Assembly (NCBI GenBank): GCA_012845835.1
Contig: JABAKD010000019.1
Location: 3,309,032 to 3,373,031, forward strand
Direction: 5' to 3'
DNA from: Undaria pinnatifida
Lineage: Eukaryota > Sar > Phaeophyceae > Laminariales > Alariaceae
Length of the DNA: 64,000 nt
In this document: in pieces, positions 55,106 through 64,000 of the stretch
How the letters are laid out: the number at the start of each line of letters is the position of its first letter
Position numbering within the stretch: position 1 is the first letter of the stretch
Notes under the pieces: model-generated
What the model saw: the letters and a program-made list of their open reading frames with translations, nothing else
Databases searched by the model: none
Told to the model about the DNA's origin: nothing
Program-made: the position numbers and the translations under genes

Positions 55106-55542
55106 TAGACGGCGCACGAAGTCCGGGCTGCTTCGTAGGAACTCATGCTTCTGCAGAGACCTGCTGTGTGCTTTTCTGCAGAGCTAATAACACCACCATT
55201 TATCTGGAGCTGCCGCTACGGAACACAACGTGTACTCTTGCGGTAGCTGGGCGAGCTGCCCTGGTTATGGAGCACGTTGCTACTCCTCGAGAGGTCGAAG
55301 TATCTAGCTATGATATACCTTCCCTTTGGTTCCTCCAATTTCCTATCCGGGCAGATTGGTCCGAGACTTCAGACTTACGAGGTCTAATCGTTGAGTCTCA
55401 CGAGCACGTGAAATCACAGATAACAGGTGATACGGATGCACATGCATACAAGCGAGCAGTGTATGCATGCACGTGTGAACATGGTTTACCATTGCACTTT
55501 TGGTTTTCCCTTTTATTTCTTTCACAGGTGGTATTGAATTGA
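54928..55542 (+). CDS. hypothetical ORF, 204 codons, doubtful
   Basis: An ATG frame I do not recognise; its first 60 residues come from the duplicated block. The C terminus is hydrophobic (LPLHFWFSLLFLSQVVLN). A donor-like site (cacag|gtggta) near the end suggests that it may be part of a spliced gene. Weak support. Confidence 0.2.
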   Translation: MSFRAKAAVHRVRLEWLAPTLRTSAPITQSHMRALRRQVINLDVLVASRRAPGPLGTSSIDGARSPGCFVGTHASAETCCVLFCRANNTTIYLELPLRNTTCTLAVAGRAALVMEHVATPREVEVSSYDIPSLWFLQFPIRADWSETSDLRGLIVESHEHVKSQITGDTDAHAYKRAVYACTCEHGLPLHFWFSLLFLSQVVLN

Positions 55543-55925
55543 ACCCGAACGATCCCAAACCACAACGCAGGCCGTTAAAAATGCTCCGAGGGGGGCTCTT
55601 TGGTTGAAGTTAATCCTTAATCCTGCAAGCAGCTAGTCAGTTTCCACTGCCTCACACATCCCACCCTCCCCACATACATAACGATATCACCTCCTCCTCC
55701 AAACGCTCTACATCAATGACCACCCAACCCTATCGGGCATGGACACGAGGTAGATGTGGCTGCCATCACAGCACGGCCGGGAGGGTCGTTTCGTCTGTGT
55801 TGTGTCGGGCCACTACTACTACTACTGCTGTGTCTTGTTCGCGTTTGTCGCCACACATCCGTGCTCTCGTCCTCCGTTGTGTGTGTCGCCACACGCCCGT
55901 CCTTGTTTTGCCCGTCATATAGTAT

Positions 55926-56570
55926 GTGCCTCGCGTTTCCAGTTACCGTCATGCTCAGGTGCGCTCATTTGTGCGTCCTAGCGGCAGATGGCAACCACGT
56001 GTGAAAGGCTGCCGTACAGCAGAACGGGTGAAGTTCTGTGAGGGGCCGCGCACGTGCGCACACGGCAGTACTACTCCGATGCATCTCGAGGGTTGCCGAC
56101 ACAACGAACGCCGCCTGTCCCCAGTTTTTAGGATATATCCCGATCTACGAGGAAGGCGCATTGATTTCTGCTGTATTTTATTAAGCAAGAATTTTGCCGG
56201 AAATTTTGAGCAAGAATTTTCCAAGATAATTCTTAGTGGGGATACTTTTATAGTGATGGAGAAAATTTCCAAATCCATCGCAGGCATTATTCCTATCGGA
56301 CCTGGAAGGCGTTATACACTCTCGATTTACTCTACAACCACTCCAACTTACCAGGCGCCAGCGATGCTGCTTTGCACCACCTTCTTGGAAGGCGTTATTG
56401 CTAAGACGACTGTTTCAGTTTCACCGACTAGACAAAACATATTGTCATTTGCCCAAATAACGGGCCACTACTATTCTGCATCCGGTAAGTCACGATCATT
56501 GAGCCACGGACACGCCCCACCGTACTTTTATGCTCCCACGTTGTCCGCCGCCGCAACACTACCCCCCTGA
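55926..56570 (+). CDS. hypothetical ORF, 214 codons, doubtful
   Basis: ATG frame, unrecognised. Residues 85-175 have a plausible globular composition (FSKIILSGDTFIVMEKISKS, then YTLSIYSTTTPTYQAPAML); the ends are low-quality. It could be an exon or decayed gene. No neighbour gives a clue. Confidence 0.22.
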   Translation: MPRVSSYRHAQVRSFVRPSGRWQPRVKGCRTAERVKFCEGPRTCAHGSTTPMHLEGCRHNERRLSPVFRIYPDLRGRRIDFCCILLSKNFAGNFEQEFSKIILSGDTFIVMEKISKSIAGIIPIGPGRRYTLSIYSTTTPTYQAPAMLLCTTFLEGVIAKTTVSVSPTRQNILSFAQITGHYYSASGKSRSLSHGHAPPYFYAPTLSAAATLPP

Positions 56571-57431
56571 AGAGCTGCTGAGATCGTTGTCGTCTATCTG
56601 GAGCTTCTGCTGCTGCCACCTACTCTTAATTGCACAGATACCTGCAATGAGCTTTTCGGGATCGCTGCATTACCATACTGTCGACCGACTGCACTGCCGC
56701 ACGTTGTCATCACGTTCGACTTTTGAGTACCAGAGCTGCGAAACAAAGAGATTCTAACGCCTACTGTTAAACAGCGACAACACAGACAAGGCAACGTCAC
56801 CGGCAATATCATCGACGTCATGATGAGGGGAGTCAAATTGCATAACGGCGTGAAACCCGACGAACTCGGTGTGTGGCATAATCAGGCATGCCTACTCAGT
56901 GTGCAACGCCCGGGAATATTTGCCGTGATGGAAGGCCAGGCCAGGCCGATGGAGGAAACGGATTGCAAGGGAGGAGCCCCTACAAGAAGAGCGGCTATGC
57001 TGTGCCTACCAAGAACGAACGACGAGCAGCCGGCCGTCAACTTCGATGACCATTTCGACGGAGGCGTTCGGCTTTAATACGCCATGCACCGCCGCAGCAA
57101 GAAGCAACATTGTGTGGGATCGCTGGAGCAATCAGGACCACGAAGCAAGCTCCTCTCCATACCCTTCCCACTACCCTACGTGCCTTCATTTTTATCGCGA
57201 GAAGAAAAACACAATAAATAGCTACCAGGCATTTCTTCCCTACTCTAGCTTGGAGCAACTCACGATTGCCTTAGGTCGTCTGAATAATCATCGTGGAACA
57301 CTGTAGCCTCACATTCCCTGGGGTCGCTCACCGTGGGATTGCCGGAAAGCCCTCTTCGGAATCGCCGAAAAAATATCGTGGGTTAGGGTCGATCTTAACC
57401 ACACGTACAATACTTCAGTCTTGATGAGATT

Positions 57432-57761
57432 TTGGTATTTTATTTACCTCATTCAACGAGGGTCGAAATTAACGGATACGAGCCTCCGTTGCCTAGCAAA
57501 ATAACCGCCCACCCGGCACAGAACCGTCACTACAACAGCAACGCTCACGGAAGTCACCCGCGTAATTGTCCCACTGGGGTCGGCCTGGCTCGTAGGCAGG
57601 TTTCAGTGCCGTGGGGAGTGGGGGTGAAGTTTATCCCCAAATCGTTGCGCTACAACACCAAACGTGACAAGAGTCTCATTGTCCTCAGCGAGCTTGTTCG
57701 GTCGGCCGCCTTGGTGCGGTCACTTTGTCAACTCGACGTAGAGAGCTCAGAGACGTACTGA
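57432..57761 (+). CDS. hypothetical ORF, 109 codons, doubtful
   Basis: ATG frame with GYEPPLPSKITAHPAQNRHY near the N terminus and a helical end (LIVLSELVRSAALVRSLCQL). Not recognised; may be an exon fragment. Confidence 0.18.
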   Translation: MVFYLPHSTRVEINGYEPPLPSKITAHPAQNRHYNSNAHGSHPRNCPTGVGLARRQVSVPWGVGVKFIPKSLRYNTKRDKSLIVLSELVRSAALVRSLCQLDVESSETY

Positions 57762-58362
57762 GCCTTCTGCGATTAGCCATAACCTGCCAATGACCTTGGG
57801 AACGATCCTGCTCAGGCTTATGCTCTCGCGAGTGATGGCAGAGCTCGGGCGGTGCGGCTGCCCGATCCTCTACACCATTGTACCTAAATTTCTGGTTTTT
57901 ATTGAACAAAAAACTGAAATCCTTCATCTCCGTTGTTTCAGCTCTCCAAGGTTTTCGGGCTTTTCCTGAAATATCTCGGGAAGAAGCCGACCTTTCAGTA
58001 AACACCTGAAGTATATTCTTCGCTAAGATCAACCCATCGCCGGAGAGACATCGTCTGGGGTCGGGTCACAGCAGCATACTATAATCTAGAATTATTGGAG
58101 GGAAGGCATCTTGGATTACCACAGCGTCATATAGTTTACAGGATCCGCCGGGGTATCATTGTCTTCAGGGGTCGTCTCAACACGGGATCGCCGGGAGGAC
58201 GTTTCACGGATCACGCGATCACTATAAACCTAAGCGCGTGGGGGTGCCGAGAAGAACAAAAAATGAAATGGCCACCACACTGTTTTTTGTTCATAAGGAT
58301 TTCCGATCCAGAGTTGCGGCAGTTGCTGCAACAGCAACGCGGGATCGCCTGACCGTCGTCCG

Positions 58363-58910
58363 GGATGTGGCGTCTGGGAACTGACGCACTGACACGCAAA
58401 GGTTTGCCATAGTATGCGGGGGCATGCAGGTTCTTACGAACCGTAACATGCAACCACGGTTTGGGAGCTGCACCGAATATGCAGGCACAAAAATAATTCA
58501 TTACGTCTCTCTCTGTCTTCCTGTGCCATCGAGCTGGGTCCATCTACCAAGCCGGGAGAAAGACGGTGTCGGCCCCGGGCGCCAAGTGCAGGGGGGTGGG
58601 TGTGGGTGTGTCTCTTATGCGAGAGCCGCGACGACAACATACTTCGGTCGAATTATGGTGTCTTCGCGAGCAAGAGCAACACCCACATCATAACACCTAC
58701 ATTCCTGGACTCAGAAGGAGTCCGAGGCCAACATCGCTGTAACACCTGGCTCGGTCGGAGAACCTGAACTCCGAAGAGAAAACAGAGCACATTATTGTGC
58801 CCGCATATTCGGTGCAGCTCCCAAATGGTGTGCTACGGTTTGTAAGAACATGCATGCCTATGTATATTATGGTAAACCCATGCATGCCAGTGTCTGTCCC
58901 CAGACGCCAC
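58363..58910. repeat. inverted repeat, arms ~130 bp, spacer ~290 bp
   Basis: 58363-58498 (gatgtggcgtctggg, tgcaggttcttacgaaccgt and gggagctgcaccgaatatgc) recurs as reverse complement at 58791-58910 with about 20 percent differences and small indels. The fragment gggtcgtc..ac.ggatc.ccaggaggac is also shared by 58168 and 59022. Confidence 0.6.
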
Positions 58911-60707
58911 AGGGATCTTTTCACAGTAAAACCGTTTCAAGAACGCCAGGTGAAGAATATCTTCTGGAATAGCCCATTCACAATCAATCGTTGGCGGTTG
59001 ATGGAACATCGCTTCCGGGGTCGTCGGACATCATCGTTTAGGGCGCAATCATCATCTGGATCACCAGGAGGACAGTTGAACGCCCGGTGTCGCACCGGAT
59101 TGGCGGCAAGATGCGTGTTGTCGCAGAGCCACACGTTTTACCCATAGGGCGGAAACATCGTCGCCCTTAACGCCAAGATGTCTTTACTCGCAGAGTCAGA
59201 GCTAAAAAAAGTTTATTTTTACAGGAGGGCAGACACGTCGCAGTCTGCTACCTTGCCAAATATTGGTCAACAACCTGATCGTCCAAATATTTTCCGTTGT
59301 TTATATAGTCTATATATGCAGCTGCGAGTTTATGAGTATGGAATATATCTTGCTACTATCGAATGTAAACCTGCTTTCAAGTGTCCATCCACCGTTTGGG
59401 CACTGCAACACCATGCCAGGACGAGTTGTGTTTTGGGGGCAAACAATGACCAATTGTTAACGCCGCCATTCGGCTGATGTCTTTTCAGAAGAAAAGCTAT
59501 GGCCGATAAATGACGCGTGTAGTCGAGGCTCATAACCTGCTTTCAACAAAAATCGTTATCAGTCGGCCACATGCATCCGATGTTGACCTATCCACCGTGA
59601 ATTCAAGACACGCAATATTTAACACATGTGGCAGCACAACCCAGCAGCAACAAGGGCAGCTACTAACAGCTGCCGCTACGGTATTGCTCTGAAAAGCCCT
59701 TAACAGGGGTTCAAGGCGAGGTACAGCCGAGCCCAACCCGTGACCTTTCATCGAAGCCCCAGCTGGGAACTATAAATACAACGCTGATCAACAAAAAAAC
59801 ACCCATCATACGAGAGTGACAACGCGGGACCTGCTTAATACGCAAACCTGGGAGGGGGCACGTGTGTCTCCCTAGCAACTTTTAAGCACTACACTAAGGA
59901 TGCGTTTCGACAACAACGCCGGCCGTTCACGCGGCCTTTCCCCAAACTGGGGCCAGCAGTACCACGCTGCCCCCGGGCATCGCGGCGGCTATGAGTGGTG
60001 ATGATGCCGTAGAGCAATCACCGCCACCGATCGCCAAGGCAGACGCCTGGCGAGAAAATACCACAGCAGCGCCAGAAAGCATGCAGGTTAAAACGACGGT
60101 ACGAGGAAGACTGAGTTGACAAGGATATTAATTGAAAAGGAAACGGCAGGACTATCGACTCGGGTCGGCAGGACAGGCCTTTGGGCAACAATCGGAATCC
60201 ATTGTCACATATATTGCAACCTCAGGAGCGGCTTGCATGGACCAACAAGACAACAGGTTGGTGGTGCATTCTGAGGTTAAGAAGGAACGGGGGGGGGGGG
60301 GGTTCACGGGCACCGAAAATTCGAAAAGTTTGGTCGCTGTAGGCTCTTGTCGTAAACTCTAGGGTTGGATGAGAGCGGTATTGTCTACGAGGTGATAATG
60401 TGAACTCATCTCGTCAACGAGAGTAGCAGAGTAACCATGATACACAAGCTAGGACCTAGCTTAGCTGTGTCGGTGCGCGCAGTTGGACTCTCTACTGCAC
60501 TATTAATAGCAAGTGGGCAAGAAATCATTCAACCGATACCTCCCTCCCCGCTTCGGTTGGCAACGCCTCCCTGCCAGCATAAAAAACGCCTGCCAACCAC
60601 TAACACGTCGCACCAACTTAACGCTAGGTTCAATGAACAAGCAAGTCGAGGAGCCAACCACGCCGTTTTTGGGGCACCAACCCTAATCCTAAAAAGCCTC
60701 GCTTGCC
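58911..60707. other. intergenic, nothing recognised
   Basis: Short unrelated frames only, plus a G-run at 60290-60302. It would include the 3' flank of the WD40 gene. Confidence 0.35.
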
Positions 60708-63700
60708 CTAGAAGACAGTCGGTTCAGCGGCGGAGGCGGTGCTACACCACGGACTTGCCTCGTCGCCTAGCACCCCCCTGCTGACGGTTGCACCGTTGGC
60801 AGCGTCGTACATGGACAACTTTTCCGAGCGCTCCCCGCACGTGATGATGTTGAATCCTCCTCGTCCCGCCGGGAAGAACTCGGGGCGATGGATGGCTCTC
60901 GGCCTGGTGCGACAGCGCGGCACGGAAGCACGTGGAGGGCAGACGGAGAGCAACAAAAAACGATCATAAATAAAAAATAAAAAACAAAAAAAAACACTGC
61001 AAAAAACAACACAGCAAGCGCACAGAACAATCGGCAGATCCAGCAACCAGCAACGCTCTTCTCGCGAGGAACCCAAGTTCTTCGACGCCCAGCTGTATCA
61101 ATACACTTCGTTACCAGAACCTCTCGCAGCGCGAAAGCCAGTCGGTATCAGAATGGTTTGCGCGTAGGGATGTAGGTGCGCGTGCGGATCCAGCAGTTTG
61201 GGGATGAAATGGCGTTTGCTCTTAGCGTGCCTCTCAGCGCGCCGGATACTACAGTGGGTGGCGCCCTCTGAGTCGCTCCCCGAGTCCATCCGTCCCCTAT
61301 CCCCTCTTGCAAAACACTCGAATTAAACCCTGAGTCATTCCCCATACCCGTCCACGATCTCCTCTGTGAACAACGCAACAAAAAAAACGCGCCCCAAAAC
61401 GACCGCCGGCCGTGGCGTCGGTCACCTCGGAAGCGCGTACGGACAGTGCCCTCGGAACACGTGCAGGGGGGCGTCGAGCCGTCTGAGGTCGTGAAGCTTC
61501 ACCGTCGAGTCCAGCCCAGCGGTCAGCAAGAGGTTCGCATCGCGAGGGTGCCAGCGCACCGAGTGGCACGGTCCGGAGTGCACGCCATCCAAGCGATGGG
61601 AAACCCCGAAGAAGGACGGGGATCGCAGGTCGGAGACGCGCACGTTGGAGTCGTCCCCGCATGAAGCCACCTGTTGCGTGTGTTCAACGAAAGTGTGGAG
61701 GTGAGGGGGAGGGGGGGGGGGGATACGTAGTCGGAGTGAGAGACGGGGAGTTACACGCATCAGAGCATGGGTGAAAAACGACTGCCCGGTAGCGTGTATC
61801 CACGAACTCGCTTCTGACGACTGTTAGCAGAGGCACCCGGGAGCCGTATTCCCCGCGTTGACGCCAAACGTTACGCATGACATATCATGGTGAGACGGAG
61901 AGAAAGAAACAGGGAGGCAGACAGACTCGACAGATACACCCAAATATTAAGAGAGACGGCAGAGCGAGGCAATAAAGACAAAGGAACAAGAGAATCATAC
62001 ATCTACCGACATCAGAGAGAGCATACGTACATGCTTCGCAGAAAATCACAACGAGGACGCAAAACAACGCGAGCAATTCTCGCCCGTAGCACGCTCATCC
62101 ACGCAAACACGCACACACGCGTCCCTCCCTCCCTCCCTCCTTCGCCCCCTCACCGTGCTCTCGTCTCTCAGGCTGACCCCCTTGACGACCTTCTCGTGGA
62201 ACGCTTGGCTCCCCCCGCAGTCCCCCAGCACCCTGTCGAACGACATTCCTGTCGGCGTCACGGACGCGACGGCCACGGTGGTGTCCTTAGAACCCGTCGC
62301 CACTCGCGTGCCATAGGAGTCCATGGAGAATATTCCCTTGCGCGTGGGGTGGAGATCGTCGGCGGTGCATAATAGCCTGGCGGGGGGCGGGGGGGTAATG
62401 CAGAAGACGCGAAGGTTCGGGCGGGCGATGAACGGGAGCGGCCACGATGGCGTGTGCTGCTGCGGCTGCCCAGAAGCGCAGCAGCGGGGGCTTACCCGGG
62501 GGGGGGTGGCGCAAGACAGAGTCGGATATACGCTGGGTGGTACTTTTCATGACAAGGCCGTCCTATTCTGCATCAAACCCACGGGGGGGTATACCACGTA
62601 GCCTCTGTAGAATTGTACCCACAGTTCGATGGCAGACTACACGTGCTTTGAGTGAGATTTAACATCATTTCTGAATGGGTTAAATTTAGTTCGCGGCGCC
62701 AAGGCGGGGGTCACTGTTTCACACGATGCTTCGGCTGCGGGCGGGGGTGGTTCAACTCCGTTCCCCAACAATATCAAAATTGTCGTCTCCCACTTGCGCC
62801 ACCACTCATAGCGGGAAGAACGCAAAAATAATTTTCGGCGATATTGGCGAAGACTCCTTCGCAGGGATGTATCTACCGCATGCACACGAACTTGAAACCA
62901 TGATATTTCGTGGGCGGCGGGATGCCGTGTTTTTTACAGTTCAAGTCAATGATACCGACTATGAACAGTCCCACCCCTGAGTCCCTGCAGAGATTGGTGT
63001 TCCTCGCGTACCTGGGCGACCCGCGATGTTGCTTGGCCGTGTCCCACAGCTTCACCACGGAGTCGTTCGCCGACGATAGTAGGCGACAGCCCGCAAAATA
63101 CGCATCGCCGCCGCCTCCGCCCCCACCCCCGTCTCCGCTATTCAGAAACCGCACGGCGGACACCCAACCTTTGTGGGCCTTGAAATTCATCAGGGTTCGC
63201 TCGTCTTCCTCCTCTTCCTCGAGCTCGGCGTTCTCGGCCGCTTCGTTGTCCTACTTGAGATAAAAAAGAAAGGATGGGGGCAGCTGTGAGAGTGCCAGGA
63301 GAACGAAGCGGCGGACGAGCGCGCTCGAGGGGAGGCGAGAGAAGAAAATAGCCGCAAGAGCAGAGCAGCAGAACGTTCGCGGCGGTTGCCTGCACGACGG
63401 TCGATCGATCGGTTGGGTCATTTGTTAACCCCTGTACCACTATGAACATCCTCCAACTCTAGTGACAAGTACCCTGGTAAGTTCCACGCCTTTTCCCACT
63501 GCAAACTCAGCCACCATCCAAACCAAGTGAGTGGGGGGGTCCCAATATAGTGCGGGTATGTACCAGACCAACATACCGGCACTATTCAGGTCACCGGCAA
63601 TATTGGGGATAGGGTTGGTATCCCCACTGTAGTGTTCACATGTCGTACGCCCGCGAAACAATCCAACTCTTGTCCCAAGTAACATTTACACCCTTTCGCA

Positions 63701-64000
63701 CTTCAACAACGACCCCAAGTCAATTAAAAGAACGCAGTTTGTATTTCGAGTCGGTACAGCCCCTTACAACCGGGCCCATGTTCTGTGACAAACGACCTGG
63801 ATAGAGGGATAGCGTTTGCAGCGATCCAAAACCAAGAGAAGGGCGTAAGCCCCCCCCTCCCCTCCAACGACCCAACCATCAGACGCTGGCAGGCAGGCGA
63901 GCAAAGATACCTGCGACCGCTGCGTGGAGAACAGAGCGACCACCCCTCCCTTCCCTCCCGCCGCCAGCAGCGACGGCACCGCGGTTCTCCGATTTCCGCC
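60708..64000 (-). CDS. WD40-repeat protein, 3' part of gene (5' end beyond window)
   Basis: Minus-strand exons: beyond 64000-63911, 63250-62975, 62376-62154, 61670-61426, 60903-60708 (stop TAG 60708-60710). The protein shows WD40 blades: PSLLAAGGKGGVVALFS; an acidic linker (ENAELEEEEEDE); FKAHKGWVSAVRFL..SSANDSVVKLWDTA; KGIFSMDSYGTRVATGSKDT; VASCGDDSNVRVSDLRSPSF; WHPRDANLLLTAGLDSTVKL. A final blade ends in ERSEKLSMYDAANGATVSRG. WD40 propellers scaffold protein complexes; the arrangement resembles DDB2/WDR76-type nuclear propellers, but I cannot assign a subfamily. Phases agree at all joins except 62975 to 62376, which is off by one base. Confidence 0.85.
62123..62142. repeat. short (CCCT)n tract in WD40 intron
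   Basis: Five CCCT units just downstream of the donor of exon 62376-62154, the same motif as at 25105 and 32984. Confidence 0.7.

Noticed and set aside
1-64000. Prokaryotic operon, CRISPR array or phage region
   Set aside because: Genes are spliced with GT..AG introns and retroelements abound; no regularly spaced 28-36-bp repeats with unique spacers were seen.

Overview
This window is nuclear DNA from an intron-rich eukaryote, not a prokaryote. I could splice three genes by hand across GT..AG introns, keeping codon phase at nearly every junction. The rest is dominated by introns, LTR and tyrosine-recombinase retroelements, MITE-like repeats, simple-sequence tracts and satellites. Balanced GC, very long repeat-filled introns and an ABC1/AarF-type kinase whose first ATG opens a signal-peptide-like leader would suit a large-genome alga such as a brown alga or another stramenopile. 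That placement is inference only.

Layout. 1-2900: MITE-like repeats and one doubtful ORF. 2905-6747 (minus): seven exons of a cysteine-type leucine-rich-repeat protein (AMN1/FBXL-like) ending in an IQ motif; its 5' end is not found. 7678-11865: an LTR retrotransposon with matching LTRs, a 5-bp target duplication and no pol gene. 12038-12718 (minus): an unrecognised Ser/Asp-rich ORF. 13408-20598: a tyrosine-recombinase (DIRS/PAT-like) retrotransposon with a CCCH-finger gag-like ORF, RT-RNase H and tyrosine recombinase. Beside it lies a fragment in which the two outer ends of the element are joined head to tail.

21534-44378 (plus): one gene of about 23 kb encoding an ABC1/AarF/UbiB-family atypical kinase. 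I resolve about 20 exons, and its introns carry MITEs, microsatellites and minisatellites. 44379-48900: repeats, including a 97-113 nt near-perfect hairpin. 48916-48988: tRNA-Arg(ACG). 49450-50703: a 1.25-kb TRIM retrotransposon. 51090-53080: a tandem satellite array carrying two ~420-bp LTR elements (SMARTs) in opposite orientations. The TRIM and the better SMART share an 18-nt primer-binding site with one mismatch. 53081-60707: no recognised gene, with an inverted repeat and tandem duplications. 60708 to past 64000 (minus): a WD40-repeat gene, 5' end outside the window.

The three genes share no evident pathway. What links the window is its mobile DNA: several non-autonomous families (MITE-like, LARD-like, TRIM, SMART) that would depend on proteins encoded elsewhere, beside one YR retroelement that still has long open frames.
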